Assembly (NCBI GenBank): GCA_028284705.1
Contig: JANQRE010000044.1
Span: 1 to 64,000, forward strand
Source: Paracoccaceae bacterium
GTDB lineage: Bacteria > Pseudomonadota > Alphaproteobacteria > Rhodobacterales > Rhodobacteraceae
Length of the DNA: 64,000 nt
Direction: 5' to 3'
Position numbers and translations under genes: made by a program. This document shows positions 27,674-36,687 of this stretch, piece after piece (within the stretch, counting starts at the first letter, position 1; the number at the start of each line of letters is the position of its first letter). Under the pieces are notes generated by a model that was not told the DNA's origin, searched no databases, and worked only from the letters and a program-made list of their open reading frames with translations.

Positions 27674-27735
27674 GGTGCGTGAGATCACGCACCCTACATC
27701 GCAAAACACCGGTAGGGTGCGTGATCTCACGCACC
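27674..27735. repeat. 24-bp perfect inverted repeat whose arms are themselves palindromes
   Basis: Arms 27674-27697 and 27712-27735 pair perfectly around a 14-base loop. Each arm also contains an internal palindrome (GGTGCGTGA, two bases, TCACGCACC). It lies between the binding-protein and permease genes, where a stable RNA hairpin would favour high binding-protein mRNA relative to permease. The GTAGGGTGCGTG core resembles REP-type dispersed elements known in many bacteria; whether it is repeated elsewhere in this genome cannot be seen here. Confidence 0.75.
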
Positions 27736-27773
27736 TTGCCATCCACAGACATTAACCAAGGCGTCGCGCATCT

Positions 27774-28883
27774 ATGCTCACCTTCACGATCAGACGATTG
27801 ATCCTGGCGATCCCGACGCTTTTGTTCATCTCTTTGGTGATTTTCCTGCTTCTGCAGCTCGCGCCCGGCGACCCGATGGCGCAGGTACCCCTGACCGTGC
27901 CACCGGAGGTGAAGGAGAAGATGCGCGAGGCTTTGGGCCTCGGCGAACCCTTGCACATCCAATACATCAAGTGGCTGCGCCAGTTCTTCTGGGTCGAGCC
28001 ATTGAACCTGCTCGACACTTGGTTTGGCACCGAGTTTGCCTGGCACTGGGTTCCGGTGGATAGCAGCATCTCCGAAAGCCGCCTGGCGGTTCTGGCGGAA
28101 GAAGGACGCCTGCGCGACACCGCAGAGGGCCAGGAATACTGGAGCCCTGAGCTGCGCGTGATCTCTTGGCAGACCCGCTCGCCGGTGATGGAGATCGTGG
28201 CCCAACGTATCCCTCAAACGCTCTGGGTTGTCGGGGTCGCCTATATCGTCGGCATCCTGATCGCCCTGCCCATCGGCATCTATTCAGCCTATCGCCAATA
28301 CTCTTGGTTCGACAATGCGGGCACCTTGGTCACCATGATCGGTTTCTCGGTCCCGCCTTTTTTCTCGGGCGTCTTGGTCATCGTGATCTTTTCGGTGCAG
28401 CTGAACTGGTTCCCCTCGATCTATGACACCACGCTGGTGGTCGATGATTGGGAGAGCTTCAAGCGGCAGATCAACCAGATGTTCCTGCCGGTCATGGTGC
28501 TGGCCTTGCAGATTACGTCGCAGATATCGCGATTCATGCGGGCCTCGATGCTCGACAATCTCAATCAGGACTATGTGCGCACCGCGCGGGCCAAGGGCAT
28601 GCGGGAGCGCGTTGTGGTGATGACCCATGTGCTGCGCAACTCGATGATCCCAGTGGTGACCGTCATCGCGCTTGGCATCCCGTCGATCTTCGGCGGCGCG
28701 ATCATCACCGAGCAGGTCTTCAAGGTGAACGGCATCGGTCAGCTTCTGATCACAGCCATTCAGGCCAACGATTTGCCGATGGTGCAGACGCTGACCTTCA
28801 TTTTCGCAGTGCTGATCGTGCTCTTCAACCTCATCGCCGATGTGCTTTACGGCATTCTGGACCCGAGGATTCGCTATGACTGA
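27774..28883 (+). CDS. Peptide ABC transporter permease (OppB/DppB type)
   Basis: 369 aa inner-membrane permease. N-terminal MLTFTIRRLILAIPTLLFISLVIFLLLQLAPGDP in the usual place, an extended periplasmic region (about 50-130), five further helices and the cytoplasmic EAA loop VRTARAKGMRERVVVMTHVLRNSMIPV. Second half of the importer; overlaps the next permease by 8 bp. Confidence 0.93.
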   Translation: MLTFTIRRLILAIPTLLFISLVIFLLLQLAPGDPMAQVPLTVPPEVKEKMREALGLGEPLHIQYIKWLRQFFWVEPLNLLDTWFGTEFAWHWVPVDSSISESRLAVLAEEGRLRDTAEGQEYWSPELRVISWQTRSPVMEIVAQRIPQTLWVVGVAYIVGILIALPIGIYSAYRQYSWFDNAGTLVTMIGFSVPPFFSGVLVIVIFSVQLNWFPSIYDTTLVVDDWESFKRQINQMFLPVMVLALQITSQISRFMRASMLDNLNQDYVRTARAKGMRERVVVMTHVLRNSMIPVVTVIALGIPSIFGGAIITEQVFKVNGIGQLLITAIQANDLPMVQTLTFIFAVLIVLFNLIADVLYGILDPRIRYD

Positions 28884-29847
28884 CGCGACCCATTCCGACG
28901 ATATCTCGAAGGCCGAACCGGCGCGCAATCAGTGGTGGGATGTCTGGGACCAGTTCAAGACCCACCGCGGCGCGATGGTGGGGCTGATTGTCTTCGTGAC
29001 GATTGTGTTTGGCGTGTTCTTCGGGCCGTTCATCTGGACCGCTGACCCGCAGGCCATCCCACCTGTGGTCGACATGATCAAAACGCGGGATTTCCGGCCC
29101 ATCTATACTGTGCTGTGGGATTCTGGCGCAAAGGTATCGTGGGCGAACCCGCTCGGCACCGACAATCTCGCCCGCGACAATCTTGCGCGGCTCATGTATG
29201 GCGGACGCGTCTCGATCGCTGTGGGGCTGGTGGCGATGGTGCTCTCCATCGTGCTGGGCGCGCTGATCGGCGTGCTGGCAGGCTATTTCAAGAAGCTCGA
29301 CGGGCCGCTGATGCGCCTGACCGACCTCTTCCTCGCCCTGCCCCTTCTGCCGCTGATCCTCGTCGCGTCGCTCCTGTTCCGCGAGCCTTTGGCCAATACC
29401 TTCGGTGTGGAGGGCGGCATTTTCGTTCTGATCGTCGCCCTGATCGGTGTCACCTCCTGGATGCAGACCGCCCGCATCGTGCGTGGCGATGTGCTGGCGC
29501 TGAAGGAGCGCGAGTTTGTCCTCGCCGCGAAATCCATCGGCACCCCGAACCGGCGCATGATCACGCGGCATATTCTGCCCAATGTGATGTCACCGATCAT
29601 GGTCTCCGCCACCCTCGGCATTGCCGCCGCGATCATTACCGAGAGCGCTTTGTCCTTCCTCGGCTTCGGCTTCCCGCCGGATTTCCCGACCTGGGGACGG
29701 CTGCTGAATGACAGCGTCGACCGGATGGTCAGCTATCCGGAACGGGTGATCTGGCCCGGCACACTCATCTCCCTCACCGTGCTGTCGGTGAACTACATGG
29801 GCGACGGTCTGCGCGACGCGCTCGATCCACGGATCCGGGGCCGCTAA
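28876..29847 (+). CDS. Peptide ABC transporter permease (OppC/DppC type)
   Basis: 323 aa inner-membrane permease with the OppC_N segment (FKTHRGAMVGLIVFVTIVF), the GTDNLARDNLARLMYGGRVSIAVG motif and the EAA loop FVLAAKSIGTPNRRMITRHILPNVMSP. I chose the ATG at 28876 (MTDATHSDD), overlapping the OppB-type gene end; the frame is open to 28840. Last gene of the importer operon, followed by two terminators. Confidence 0.93.
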   Translation: MTDATHSDDISKAEPARNQWWDVWDQFKTHRGAMVGLIVFVTIVFGVFFGPFIWTADPQAIPPVVDMIKTRDFRPIYTVLWDSGAKVSWANPLGTDNLARDNLARLMYGGRVSIAVGLVAMVLSIVLGALIGVLAGYFKKLDGPLMRLTDLFLALPLLPLILVASLLFREPLANTFGVEGGIFVLIVALIGVTSWMQTARIVRGDVLALKEREFVLAAKSIGTPNRRMITRHILPNVMSPIMVSATLGIAAAIITESALSFLGFGFPPDFPTWGRLLNDSVDRMVSYPERVIWPGTLISLTVLSVNYMGDGLRDALDPRIRGR

Positions 29848-29852
29848 GCAAA

Positions 29853-29899
29853 AAAGGCGCTTTGAAGCGCCTTTCTCAAAGCGCCTTTGAAGGCGCTTT
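29853..29899. terminator. Tandem terminators after the peptide importer
   Basis: Two perfect 10-bp hairpins in a row: AAAGGCGCTT/AAGCGCCTTT (29853-29874) and AAAGCGCCTT/AAGGCGCTTT (29878-29899), each with a TG loop and a short T-run. They lie between the importer and the convergent glycine-rich gene and can serve both strands. The first stem matches the terminator at 51951. Confidence 0.8.
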
Positions 29900-29910
29900 T
29901 GCCACCGCTC

Positions 29911-30195
29911 TCAGCCGCGCATCTTCTTCATAACCATGCCGACGACCATCTGCACGACCAGACCGGCCACACCGCCGCCGACGAGATTGCCCGCCATAGC
30001 GCCGAGATCCATGCCCGCACCAGCGTCACCGCCCATGCCACCCAAGAGGCCGCCCAGAAGTTGACCTCCAGCCACGCCACCGACGCCACCGGCGAGCAGG
30101 TTGCCGATATTGCCCATCGACCCGCCCGCGTTGATCTTACCGCCAGCCGCACCGCCAACAGCGCCGCCGATCACCTGTGCCAGAAGATTTTCCAT
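29911..30195 (-). CDS. Small glycine-rich, glycine-zipper-like protein
   Basis: 94 aa (MENLLAQVIGGAVGGAAGGKIN...). Nearly one third glycine, in GxxxG-type repeats (GGVGGVAGGQLLGGLLGG), with a hydrophobic C-terminal helix VAGLVVQMVVGMVMKKMRG. Likely a self-associating membrane-interacting peptide. There is no classic signal peptide. GAGGGAG lies before the ATG at 30195; an earlier in-frame ATG at 30213 is weaker. Function unknown. Confidence 0.7.
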   Translation of the reverse strand: MENLLAQVIGGAVGGAAGGKINAGGSMGNIGNLLAGGVGGVAGGQLLGGLLGGMGGDAGAGMDLGAMAGNLVGGGVAGLVVQMVVGMVMKKMRG

Positions 30196-30275
30196 GATGT
30201 CGCTCCCTCGCAAATCCGTTCTGGCCGGGACCTTGCAAAGAAGCGAGTTGCTTGGAAACCCTTGTTAGCGGGGAA

Positions 30276-31559
30276 TTATTTCTCGATTCCGTCACGGATG
30301 CGGCGCACCATCATCCACACGGCGAGCACCACGAGCGGCGTCAAAAACGCTGCGAGCAAAAGCTTGGACAAGCCTGCCGCGTCGCCCAAAGGTGCGGCCA
30401 TATAGAGAGCCAGATTGACGGCGTAGTAGCTGATCGCGACGACCGAAAGCCCCTCCACCGTGCGCTGCAGACGCAGTTGCAGATCGGCGCGTTTGTCCAT
30501 GCTCTCGAGCAGTTTCTGGTTCTGCTCGGAACGTTCCACATCGACGCGCGTCCGCAAGAGATCGCCCGCCCGCGTCGCCCGTTCGGCCATCGCCGCGAGC
30601 CGCCCTTCGGCGCTTTTGACGGTGCGCATGGCGGGTTCAAATCGGCGCTGCATGAACTCGGCAAAGGTCTGACGGCCCTGATAACGCTCCTCCCGCAGCA
30701 CTTCGATGCGCTGATGCACGAGCTTCTGATAGGCCTCGGTCGCGCCAAAGCGAAATGAGCTTTGCGCCAGCATCTGTTCCAGTTCCGAGGAGATTTCGAG
30801 CAGATCGTTCAGGGTTTCTTCAGGCTTCGCCGTCGCACCAGTCATCTCCGACATGGTTCTGCTCAAGCTTCGGTCGAGCTCGCCCATGCGATCCCCGAGC
30901 GCTCGCACCCGGGCAAGACCCAGCATCGACATGGTCTTATAGGTCTCGATCTCGCAAATCCGCTGCACGATGCGTCCCGTGCGGCGTGGCCCGGTTTGCG
31001 GACTGACGAACACTGCAAACCGCATATGCCCCGCCGGATCGATCCGGAAATCGCCTGCGATCACGGCGGAGCCGTCGAGGATCTCGCTGACCGCGACGCT
31101 TTCCTGCACGAACCAGTCGCCCAGTTGCGGAATATCGGCCTCAGCGTTGACGCGCTCTTCAATGCGGATCAGGGCAGAGGTTACCCGCACCCCCGGCGCT
31201 TTTGCGAGCCAATCGGCGGGAAAATGGTCGAAGGCCTTGGGGTCGTACGGTCGCTCCTCCAGCCGGTCGACAAACAGCGTGTAAGTCACAAATTCCGTGT
31301 GGCTTTCCCATTTCAGCCGGGCATTTCCAAGCTGCCCGAACCAGTGGGTGGCGCCGGGTTGCGGATGCGGCGCGCCATGCAGGTCGAGAAGTGCGATCAG
31401 ATGCGCGCGATCCACCTCGCGGTCGCGCGCGACGGCGTCCTTGGGTTGTTTGATCGCCAGGAATATCGCACCGCTCGGGGCTGCGACGGTCGGAAACGGG
31501 CGGGCATGCAACTCATTGGCGAGCGCATAGCGCAGGGTGTGGTCTTCGATGGGAGGCAT
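30276..31559 (-). CDS. DUF3422 family membrane-anchored protein
   Basis: 427 aa. It has the DUF3422 N-terminus RYALANELHARPFPTVAAPSGAIFLA, the HWFGQLGNARLKWESHTEFVTYTLF segment, a long helical/coiled-coil middle (ELDRSLSRTMSEMTG, ARSLRxRVDVERSEQNQKLLESMDKRADLQ region) and two C-terminal transmembrane helices (VVAISYYAVNLALYMAAPLG and LAAFLTPLVVLAVWMMV). The family is widespread in proteobacteria and uncharacterised. It probably sits in the inner membrane with its N-terminal domain in the cytoplasm. Confidence 0.88.
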   Translation of the reverse strand: MPPIEDHTLRYALANELHARPFPTVAAPSGAIFLAIKQPKDAVARDREVDRAHLIALLDLHGAPHPQPGATHWFGQLGNARLKWESHTEFVTYTLFVDRLEERPYDPKAFDHFPADWLAKAPGVRVTSALIRIEERVNAEADIPQLGDWFVQESVAVSEILDGSAVIAGDFRIDPAGHMRFAVFVSPQTGPRRTGRIVQRICEIETYKTMSMLGLARVRALGDRMGELDRSLSRTMSEMTGATAKPEETLNDLLEISSELEQMLAQSSFRFGATEAYQKLVHQRIEVLREERYQGRQTFAEFMQRRFEPAMRTVKSAEGRLAAMAERATRAGDLLRTRVDVERSEQNQKLLESMDKRADLQLRLQRTVEGLSVVAISYYAVNLALYMAAPLGDAAGLSKLLLAAFLTPLVVLAVWMMVRRIRDGIEK

Positions 31560-31679
31560 GGATCGAACCGCTTAACTGATCCCGGCAACCTAGAGCATTT
31601 TCCGCCCCTGTAAAGGAAAATCCTTTGAAATGAGTGGGTTAACTGTGTGCGATTGTATGCATGCCAAACGATGCGCGTG

Positions 31680-31711
31680 GGGGCGATCCAGCCTCCTCAC
31701 CGGATCGCCCC
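31680..31711. terminator. Hairpin downstream of the charged exported protein gene
   Basis: 10-bp perfect stem GGGGCGATCC/GGATCGCCCC with a 12-base loop, 6 bp after the stop of the minus-strand 95 aa gene. There is no T-run, so it may stabilise RNA as well as or instead of terminating. The remaining bases between it and the DUF3422 start hold only a 7-bp ATTTTCC/GGAAAAT repeat at 31597-31621. Confidence 0.5.
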
Positions 31712-31717
31712 GACAGT

Positions 31718-32005
31718 TCAGTTGTCTTGCGCGTTTTGCCAGCGCGCCCTGATCGACCGGCGTTCCCAGCGCGAGATGAAGCGCGGGCTCGGTTTGTTGG
31801 CGCGGTCGCGGCGACTTTCCCACCGGTCGACGCGGTCTTCGATCACGTCGCGGCGGCCATGATCGACCCGCTCATCGCGGCGGCTCTCGATCCGGTCGAG
31901 CCGGTCCTCCAGACGGTCCAACGGGCCGCCGTTATTCGCCGCACTTGCGCTGACCGGGATTGCGACGGCAAACGCCGTCACCAGAAAAATTGTCGTGCTC
32001 TTCAT
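31718..32005 (-). CDS. Small exported protein with arginine/aspartate heptad-like repeats
   Basis: 95 aa. Signal peptide MKSTTIFLVTAFAVAIPVSASA, then a highly charged region LDRLEDRLDRIESRRDERVDHG and VIEDRVDRWESRRDRAN, a near-repeat of alternating R and D/E that should form an amphipathic or coiled helix, and an arginine-rich C-terminus. GAGGAGG lies before the ATG at 32005. Function unknown; a periplasmic structural or stress protein is possible. Confidence 0.7.
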   Translation of the reverse strand: MKSTTIFLVTAFAVAIPVSASAANNGGPLDRLEDRLDRIESRRDERVDHGRRDVIEDRVDRWESRRDRANKPSPRFISRWERRSIRARWQNAQDN

Positions 32006-32065
32006 TTTTGCCTCCTCATTGGGTTTCAGATGAGGAGCACACGCAGTCACACGGGATTTCCGTCG

Positions 32066-32938
32066 CTATTTCTCTGCAGGTTCCAATTTGTCCTGGGTTT
32101 TGGTCTCGAAATCTGAGGCATCGTGGCGTTCATGCAACTGACCCTCGAGCGGCCCGCTAGTGCGGTTCACCATGATACCGCGCTGCACGGCAGGGCGCGC
32201 CGCGATCTGTTTTTCCCAGCGGATAACGTGTTCATATTCGTGCACGGAGAGGAATTCGCCCGCATCGTAGCTCTCGCCCCGCACGGTGCGGCCATACCAG
32301 GGCCAGGTCAGCATATCGGCAATCGTGTAGTCGTCGCCCGCGAGGTATTCGTGCTCCGCCAAGTGTCGGTCGAGCACGTCCAACTGGCGCTTCGCCTCCA
32401 TTGCGAACCGGTTGATCGGGTATTCCTGCTTCGTCGGTGCATAGGCGTAGAAATGGCCGAACCCGCCGCCAAAATAGGGTGCCGAACCTTGCAGCCAGAA
32501 GCTCCAATTCAGACACTCGGTGCGGGCTTTCAACTCGGTCGGCAGGAAAGCACTGTCGAATTTCTCGGCGAGATACATCAGGATCGATGCGCTTTCGAAC
32601 ACCCGCAGCCCGGTGGTGGTGTCGAGCATCGCCGGGATTTTGGAGTTTGGATTGATCTCGACAAAGCCGGAGCCGAACTGCTCACCATCGCCGATCTTGA
32701 TCAGCCAGGCGTCATATTCGGCCCCGTCAAACCCGAGCGCCAAAAGCTCTTCGAGCATGATCGTCACCTTCTGCCCGTTGGGTGTAGCCAGCGAGTAGAG
32801 CTGCAAAGGGTGTTTGCCAACTGGCAGGTCCTTGTCATGGGTCGCGCCAGCGATGGGTCGGTTGATCGAGGCCCAATCCCCGCCGCTTTCACGGTCCCAG
32901 GTCCAGACTTTTGGCGGGGTGTACTCGTCTTGCATCAT
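32066..32938 (-). CDS. YghU-like glutathione-dependent disulfide-bond oxidoreductase
   Basis: 290 aa Nu-class-like GST. It has the long N-terminal extension typical of YghU (TPPKVWTWDRESGGDWASINRPIAGATHDKDLPVGKHPLQLYSLATPNGQKVTIMLEELL region), the glutathione site NPNSKIPAMLD and FESASILMYLAEKF, and the C-terminal helical domain with YLAGDDYTIADMLTWPWYG. Members reduce disulfides using two bound glutathiones. Two adjacent ATGs begin the frame after GGAGCGAC. Confidence 0.88.
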   Translation of the reverse strand: MMQDEYTPPKVWTWDRESGGDWASINRPIAGATHDKDLPVGKHPLQLYSLATPNGQKVTIMLEELLALGFDGAEYDAWLIKIGDGEQFGSGFVEINPNSKIPAMLDTTTGLRVFESASILMYLAEKFDSAFLPTELKARTECLNWSFWLQGSAPYFGGGFGHFYAYAPTKQEYPINRFAMEAKRQLDVLDRHLAEHEYLAGDDYTIADMLTWPWYGRTVRGESYDAGEFLSVHEYEHVIRWEKQIAARPAVQRGIMVNRTSGPLEGQLHERHDASDFETKTQDKLEPAEK

Positions 32939-33086
32939 GTCGCTCCTTTCGCGCTGAGGGTCAGAAAAACCCGGACCGCGCGGAGGTGCAAGTCAAAGAC
33001 GCTGGACGCGCTTATCTTCCGCTCACGAGCGGGTCCTCAGGCATTCATCCATCGCGGGCGATCTGAGAGCGATGGTCGGAAATATC

Positions 33087-34976
33087 TCAGGCACCAGGAG
33101 CCTGAAACTCCTCAAACCCACCTTCGAAAATCGTCGCAACGTGCGCGTCCTCGTGCGGATGGGGCTCGCCGATATGCCCGGGTTCTTTGGCAGGTACGAA
33201 GGATGTCACAACCCCATCGGCATTATCTGACGGGACGACGATCTGTGATCCAAGGTTAAACTTGGCAACCGTCGATGCGAGGCTGTCCGCCTCGCCGCGC
33301 AACGACATACTCGCGGCGGATGTCTCCTCGAACATCGCGGCGTTTTGTTGGGTCATCTGATCCAGTTCATTCATCGCGACATTGACCTCGTTCAGGCCCG
33401 TGGATTGTTCCTTCGATCCGGTCGCGATACGCGTCACGCCCTCTGAAATTTCTGAGATGGCTGTGATGATCTCTTCCAAGGCCGATTTCGTATTGCCCAC
33501 GAGCAGAACGCCATCATCGATCTTCGCGATCGAGCTTGTGATCAACTCGTTGATTTCGTTGGCAGCTTCGGAGGAGCGCTTCGCGAGCGACCGCACTTCC
33601 GAGGCGACGATTGCAAAACCGCTTCCAGCCTGCCCGGCCCGCGCGGCTTCCACCCCGGCATTGAGCGCCAGAAGGTTGGTCTGAAAGGCAATATCATCAA
33701 TGATCGTCGTGATCTTCGAAATCTCACCCGAAGTCATCTGAATATCGGTCATCGAGGCTGCGGTCTTTTCCGCGATGTCGCCGCCAATCGTGGCGTTCTG
33801 ACGGGTGTCATCGGATTTGATACGCGCTTCTTCGGCGTCTTCCGCGGCTTCGCGCACTGCGGAGGTCATCTCATCCAGGGCGACGGCAGTCTCTTCTAGT
33901 GCGGCGGCCTGGCGCTCTGTGCGCAAGGACAGTTTTTCCGCCGCCGCGCTGATATTGCTCGCCTCCGAACGCACCGTTTCTGCGTTTCGGCTCACATCGC
34001 TGATCGTCTCTCGCAACGCCGCGACGCTGGAGTTGAAATCGTGACGCAAGCTTTCATAATCGTCCGGGAACGCGCCCTCGATGGTTGCGGTCAGATCGCC
34101 GTCGGCGAGTTTCTGCAGCGCATTCCCAAGTTCCCGCACGACCGCTTCCTGTGCCTTGCGGGCGGTCTCGGCTTGCTGCTCCAGTTCGGTGGCATGGCGC
34201 ATGTGAGCGCGAAAGGCCTCGATTGCGCGGGACAGCTCACCCAATTCGTTATCCGCCGCGGTGCCCGGTATCTCGCTCTCTAGATCGCCATCGACGATCC
34301 CCATCGTGCGCCGGTTCAATGCGAACAAAGGTTTGGTGACAGATCGGGCAATCAAGGCGCCGAGCACAAACAGAATAAGAGCACTTATGGCAATCGTCCT
34401 GAGGGCCGCGTTACGAAGCGCGGCCTGCTCTGCCGCGATATGCCCCTTGCCCCGCGCGGCCGCCACGATCCAGCCCCAGGACTCAAAGTTGACGGCGAAA
34501 CTGAGCTTTCGGCCCGGGTCCTCAGCCACAAGATACGAATGGTAGCGCACCACACCAGAACCATCCAACGCGGCCCGCAACAATTCGCGGTAGACAAAGG
34601 TACCCTCGGGGTCCTGCAGATTTGCCTGATTGGTGCCGATCAGCGTGGCATCTCCGCCATGGATCAGCACATCCATCTCGCGATTGAACCCGAAGAGATA
34701 AGTCCCGTCCCCGAAGCGCATCCCGTTCAGAAGCCGGACGGCGTCGGCCTGGGCCTGAGCCCGGGTCCTTTCGCCGGATAGAACTTGGGCGTCGAGGTCC
34801 TCCAGCACGCTCACACCGAGCTGCACGAGGGCCTGAAGCTCGGCTTCAAGTCGATTTGCCTCCTGCCGCGTGGCCAATTGGTAGATGACCCCGCTCAGCA
34901 CAAAGCAGGCGATGAGAGACACCAGAACAAGGGCATAGATTCGGGTGTTAATCCGGAAGTTCAACTTGGCGCGCAT
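33087..34976 (-). CDS. Methyl-accepting chemotaxis protein with single Cache sensor
   Basis: 629 aa receptor. TM1 (about 13-34), a periplasmic sCache_2-type sensor ([31 protein letters not shown]), TM2 (about 193-212), HAMP domain, a linker with a second HAMP-like stretch, then the signalling domain with the hairpin tip [23 protein letters not shown] and [16 protein letters not shown]. The C-terminal tail ends [16 protein letters not shown] fits the aromatic-xx-aromatic tether that recruits CheR/CheB. The ligand is unknown, probably a small carboxylate as for similar Cache domains. No che genes are nearby. Confidence 0.93.
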   Translation of the reverse strand: MRAKLNFRINTRIYALVLVSLIACFVLSGVIYQLATRQEANRLEAELQALVQLGVSVLEDLDAQVLSGERTRAQAQADAVRLLNGMRFGDGTYLFGFNREMDVLIHGGDATLIGTNQANLQDPEGTFVYRELLRAALDGSGVVRYHSYLVAEDPGRKLSFAVNFESWGWIVAAARGKGHIAAEQAALRNAALRTIAISALILFVLGALIARSVTKPLFALNRRTMGIVDGDLESEIPGTAADNELGELSRAIEAFRAHMRHATELEQQAETARKAQEAVVRELGNALQKLADGDLTATIEGAFPDDYESLRHDFNSSVAALRETISDVSRNAETVRSEASNISAAAEKLSLRTERQAAALEETAVALDEMTSAVREAAEDAEEARIKSDDTRQNATIGGDIAEKTAASMTDIQMTSGEISKITTIIDDIAFQTNLLALNAGVEAARAGQAGSGFAIVASEVRSLAKRSSEAANEINELITSSIAKIDDGVLLVGNTKSALEEIITAISEISEGVTRIATGSKEQSTGLNEVNVAMNELDQMTQQNAAMFEETSAASMSLRGEADSLASTVAKFNLGSQIVVPSDNADGVVTSFVPAKEPGHIGEPHPHEDAHVATIFEGGFEEFQAPGA

Positions 34977-35041
34977 GGGACCGTTCGCTTGCTGATAGGC
35001 CCGCGCAACATGCGCCCGATATCTTAATTTCTGGATTCCTG

Positions 35042-35057
35042 CCGACAGGCCTGTCGG
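35042..35057. promoter_or_regulatory. Perfect 16-bp palindrome upstream of the chemoreceptor gene
   Basis: CCGACAGGCCTGTCGG, 66-81 bp before the chemoreceptor start. No spacer, so it resembles an operator more than an RNA hairpin. I see no convincing -35/-10 pair beside it. Confidence 0.4.
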
Positions 35058-35096
35058 ATCAAGGGTTTAGGGGTCGAGCTCACCATGTGGCCAAAC

Positions 35097-35134
35097 AAAA
35101 AGGCACCGCGCAGAGGCCGCGCGATGCCCTTTTT
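35097..35134 (-). terminator. Terminator of the pntAB operon
   Basis: Stem AAAAAGGCA-x-CGCGC pairing with GCGCG-x-TGCCCTTTTT, with one bulged C and a seven-base loop; A/T runs on both sides give U-tracts on either strand. It lies 19 bases after the pntB stop, before the chemoreceptor gene. Confidence 0.75.
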
Positions 35135-35152
35135 CAATTTGCCAGACCGGCG

Positions 35153-36670
35153 TCAGTCGATCATCGGCAAGAGCTTATCGAGGCTCTCCTTCGCGTCGCC
35201 GTAGAACATCCGCGTATTGTCCTTAAAGAACAGCGGGTTCTCGATGCCGGAATAGCCCGTGCCCTGCCCCCGTTTCATCACGAAGGTCTGTTTGGCCTTC
35301 CAGACCTCCAGAACCGGCATGCCGGCAATTGGCGAGTTCGGATCGTCCTGGGCCGCGGGGTTCACGATGTCGTTCGAGCCGATGATGATCGTGACATCCG
35401 TGGACGGGAAGTCGTCGTTGATCTCGTCCATCTCAAGCACGATGTCGTAAGGCACCTTCGCCTCGGCCAGAAGCACGTTCATGTGACCCGGCAGACGACC
35501 AGCGACGGGGTGAATACCAAAGCGCACCTCCTTGCCCTTGGCGCGCAGCTTGCGGGTCAGTTCCGCCACGTTCTGCTGCGCTTGCGCCACCGCCATGCCG
35601 TAGCCCGGCACGATGATCACGCTGTCGGCCTCGTTGAGCGCTGAGGCGACGCCGTCGGCCTCGATGGCCACCATCTCGCCTTCGACCTCCATCTGAGGTC
35701 CACCACCGCCGCCGAAGCCGCCGAGGATCACCGAGACGAAGTTGCGGTTCATCGCCTTGCACATGATGTAGCTGAGGATCGCACCGGACGAGCCAACCAA
35801 AGCACCGACCACGATCAGAAGATCATTGCCGAGCGAGAAGCCGATGGCCGCAGCCGCCCAACCGGAATAGGAGTTCAGCATCGAGACGACGACCGGCATA
35901 TCCGCCCCGCCGATCCCCATGATCAGGTGATAGCCGATGAAGAGCGCCAGAAGCGTCAGCAGAACCAGTGTCCAGCTGCCCGACCCGCCGAGATACATGA
36001 TCAGGAACAGAAGCGACAGCGCGGCAGCACCTGCATTCAGGATATGTCCGCCGGGGAGTTTTTTGGCGGCCGTATCGATCTCGAAGGGCAGCTTGCTGGA
36101 CGAGCCAGAGAGCTTGCCATAGGCCACAACCGACCCTGTGAAGGTGACCGCGCCGATCCAGATGCCCAATGCGAGTTCGATCCGCAGGATCGTGATCTCC
36201 ACCGACGATTTCTTGGCAACCAGCTGACCAAAGGCAGACAGGCTGTCATGGACCTCTTTCGGCAGACCGATGGCGGTATGACCATCGGGGCCCACAGCCC
36301 CCAGAACCCCGCCATGTTCGGCGTAAAGGCTGGAGGCCGTATTGATCATGATGTCGGCGTTGAAGCCGACAAAGACCGCCGCCAGCCCCACCAGCGAGTG
36401 CATGATGGCAACAAGCTCGGGCATCTGGGTCATCTCGACCCTGGTGGCCAGTTGATACCCCACCGCAGCACCGCCCGCGATCAGGACAAGCGACAGCCAC
36501 CAGAGGCCCGCCCCTGGGCCGATCAGCGTTGCCAGAACAGCAATCGCCATACCGACAATGCCATACCAGACAGCGCGTTTGGCGCTTTCCTGCCCGGACA
36601 GACCGCCGAGCGAGAGAATGAACAAGACAGCAGCAACAACGTAAGCTGCAGTGGTAAATCCGAATTCCAT
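35153..36670 (-). CDS. pntB: NAD(P) transhydrogenase, beta subunit
   Basis: Proton-translocating transhydrogenase beta subunit, 505 aa. Nine or so N-terminal helices (domain II) and a C-terminal NADP-binding domain III with [39 protein letters not shown], and the [24 protein letters not shown] and [30 protein letters not shown] motifs. With PntA it uses the proton gradient to make NADPH from NADH. It starts 17 bp after pntA. Confidence 0.97.
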   Translation of the reverse strand: MEFGFTTAAYVVAAVLFILSLGGLSGQESAKRAVWYGIVGMAIAVLATLIGPGAGLWWLSLVLIAGGAAVGYQLATRVEMTQMPELVAIMHSLVGLAAVFVGFNADIMINTASSLYAEHGGVLGAVGPDGHTAIGLPKEVHDSLSAFGQLVAKKSSVEITILRIELALGIWIGAVTFTGSVVAYGKLSGSSSKLPFEIDTAAKKLPGGHILNAGAAALSLLFLIMYLGGSGSWTLVLLTLLALFIGYHLIMGIGGADMPVVVSMLNSYSGWAAAAIGFSLGNDLLIVVGALVGSSGAILSYIMCKAMNRNFVSVILGGFGGGGGPQMEVEGEMVAIEADGVASALNEADSVIIVPGYGMAVAQAQQNVAELTRKLRAKGKEVRFGIHPVAGRLPGHMNVLLAEAKVPYDIVLEMDEINDDFPSTDVTIIIGSNDIVNPAAQDDPNSPIAGMPVLEVWKAKQTFVMKRGQGTGYSGIENPLFFKDNTRMFYGDAKESLDKLLPMID

Positions 36671-36687
36671 GGTCCCTACCCCTCAGC

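Noticed and set aside
25964-27742. A 592-codon open frame on the minus strand
   Set aside because: It is antisense to the well-supported substrate-binding protein; there is no recognisable domain in it.
27516-28217. A 233-codon minus-strand frame across the binding-protein and permease junction
   Set aside because: It is antisense to two supported genes and includes the palindromic element.
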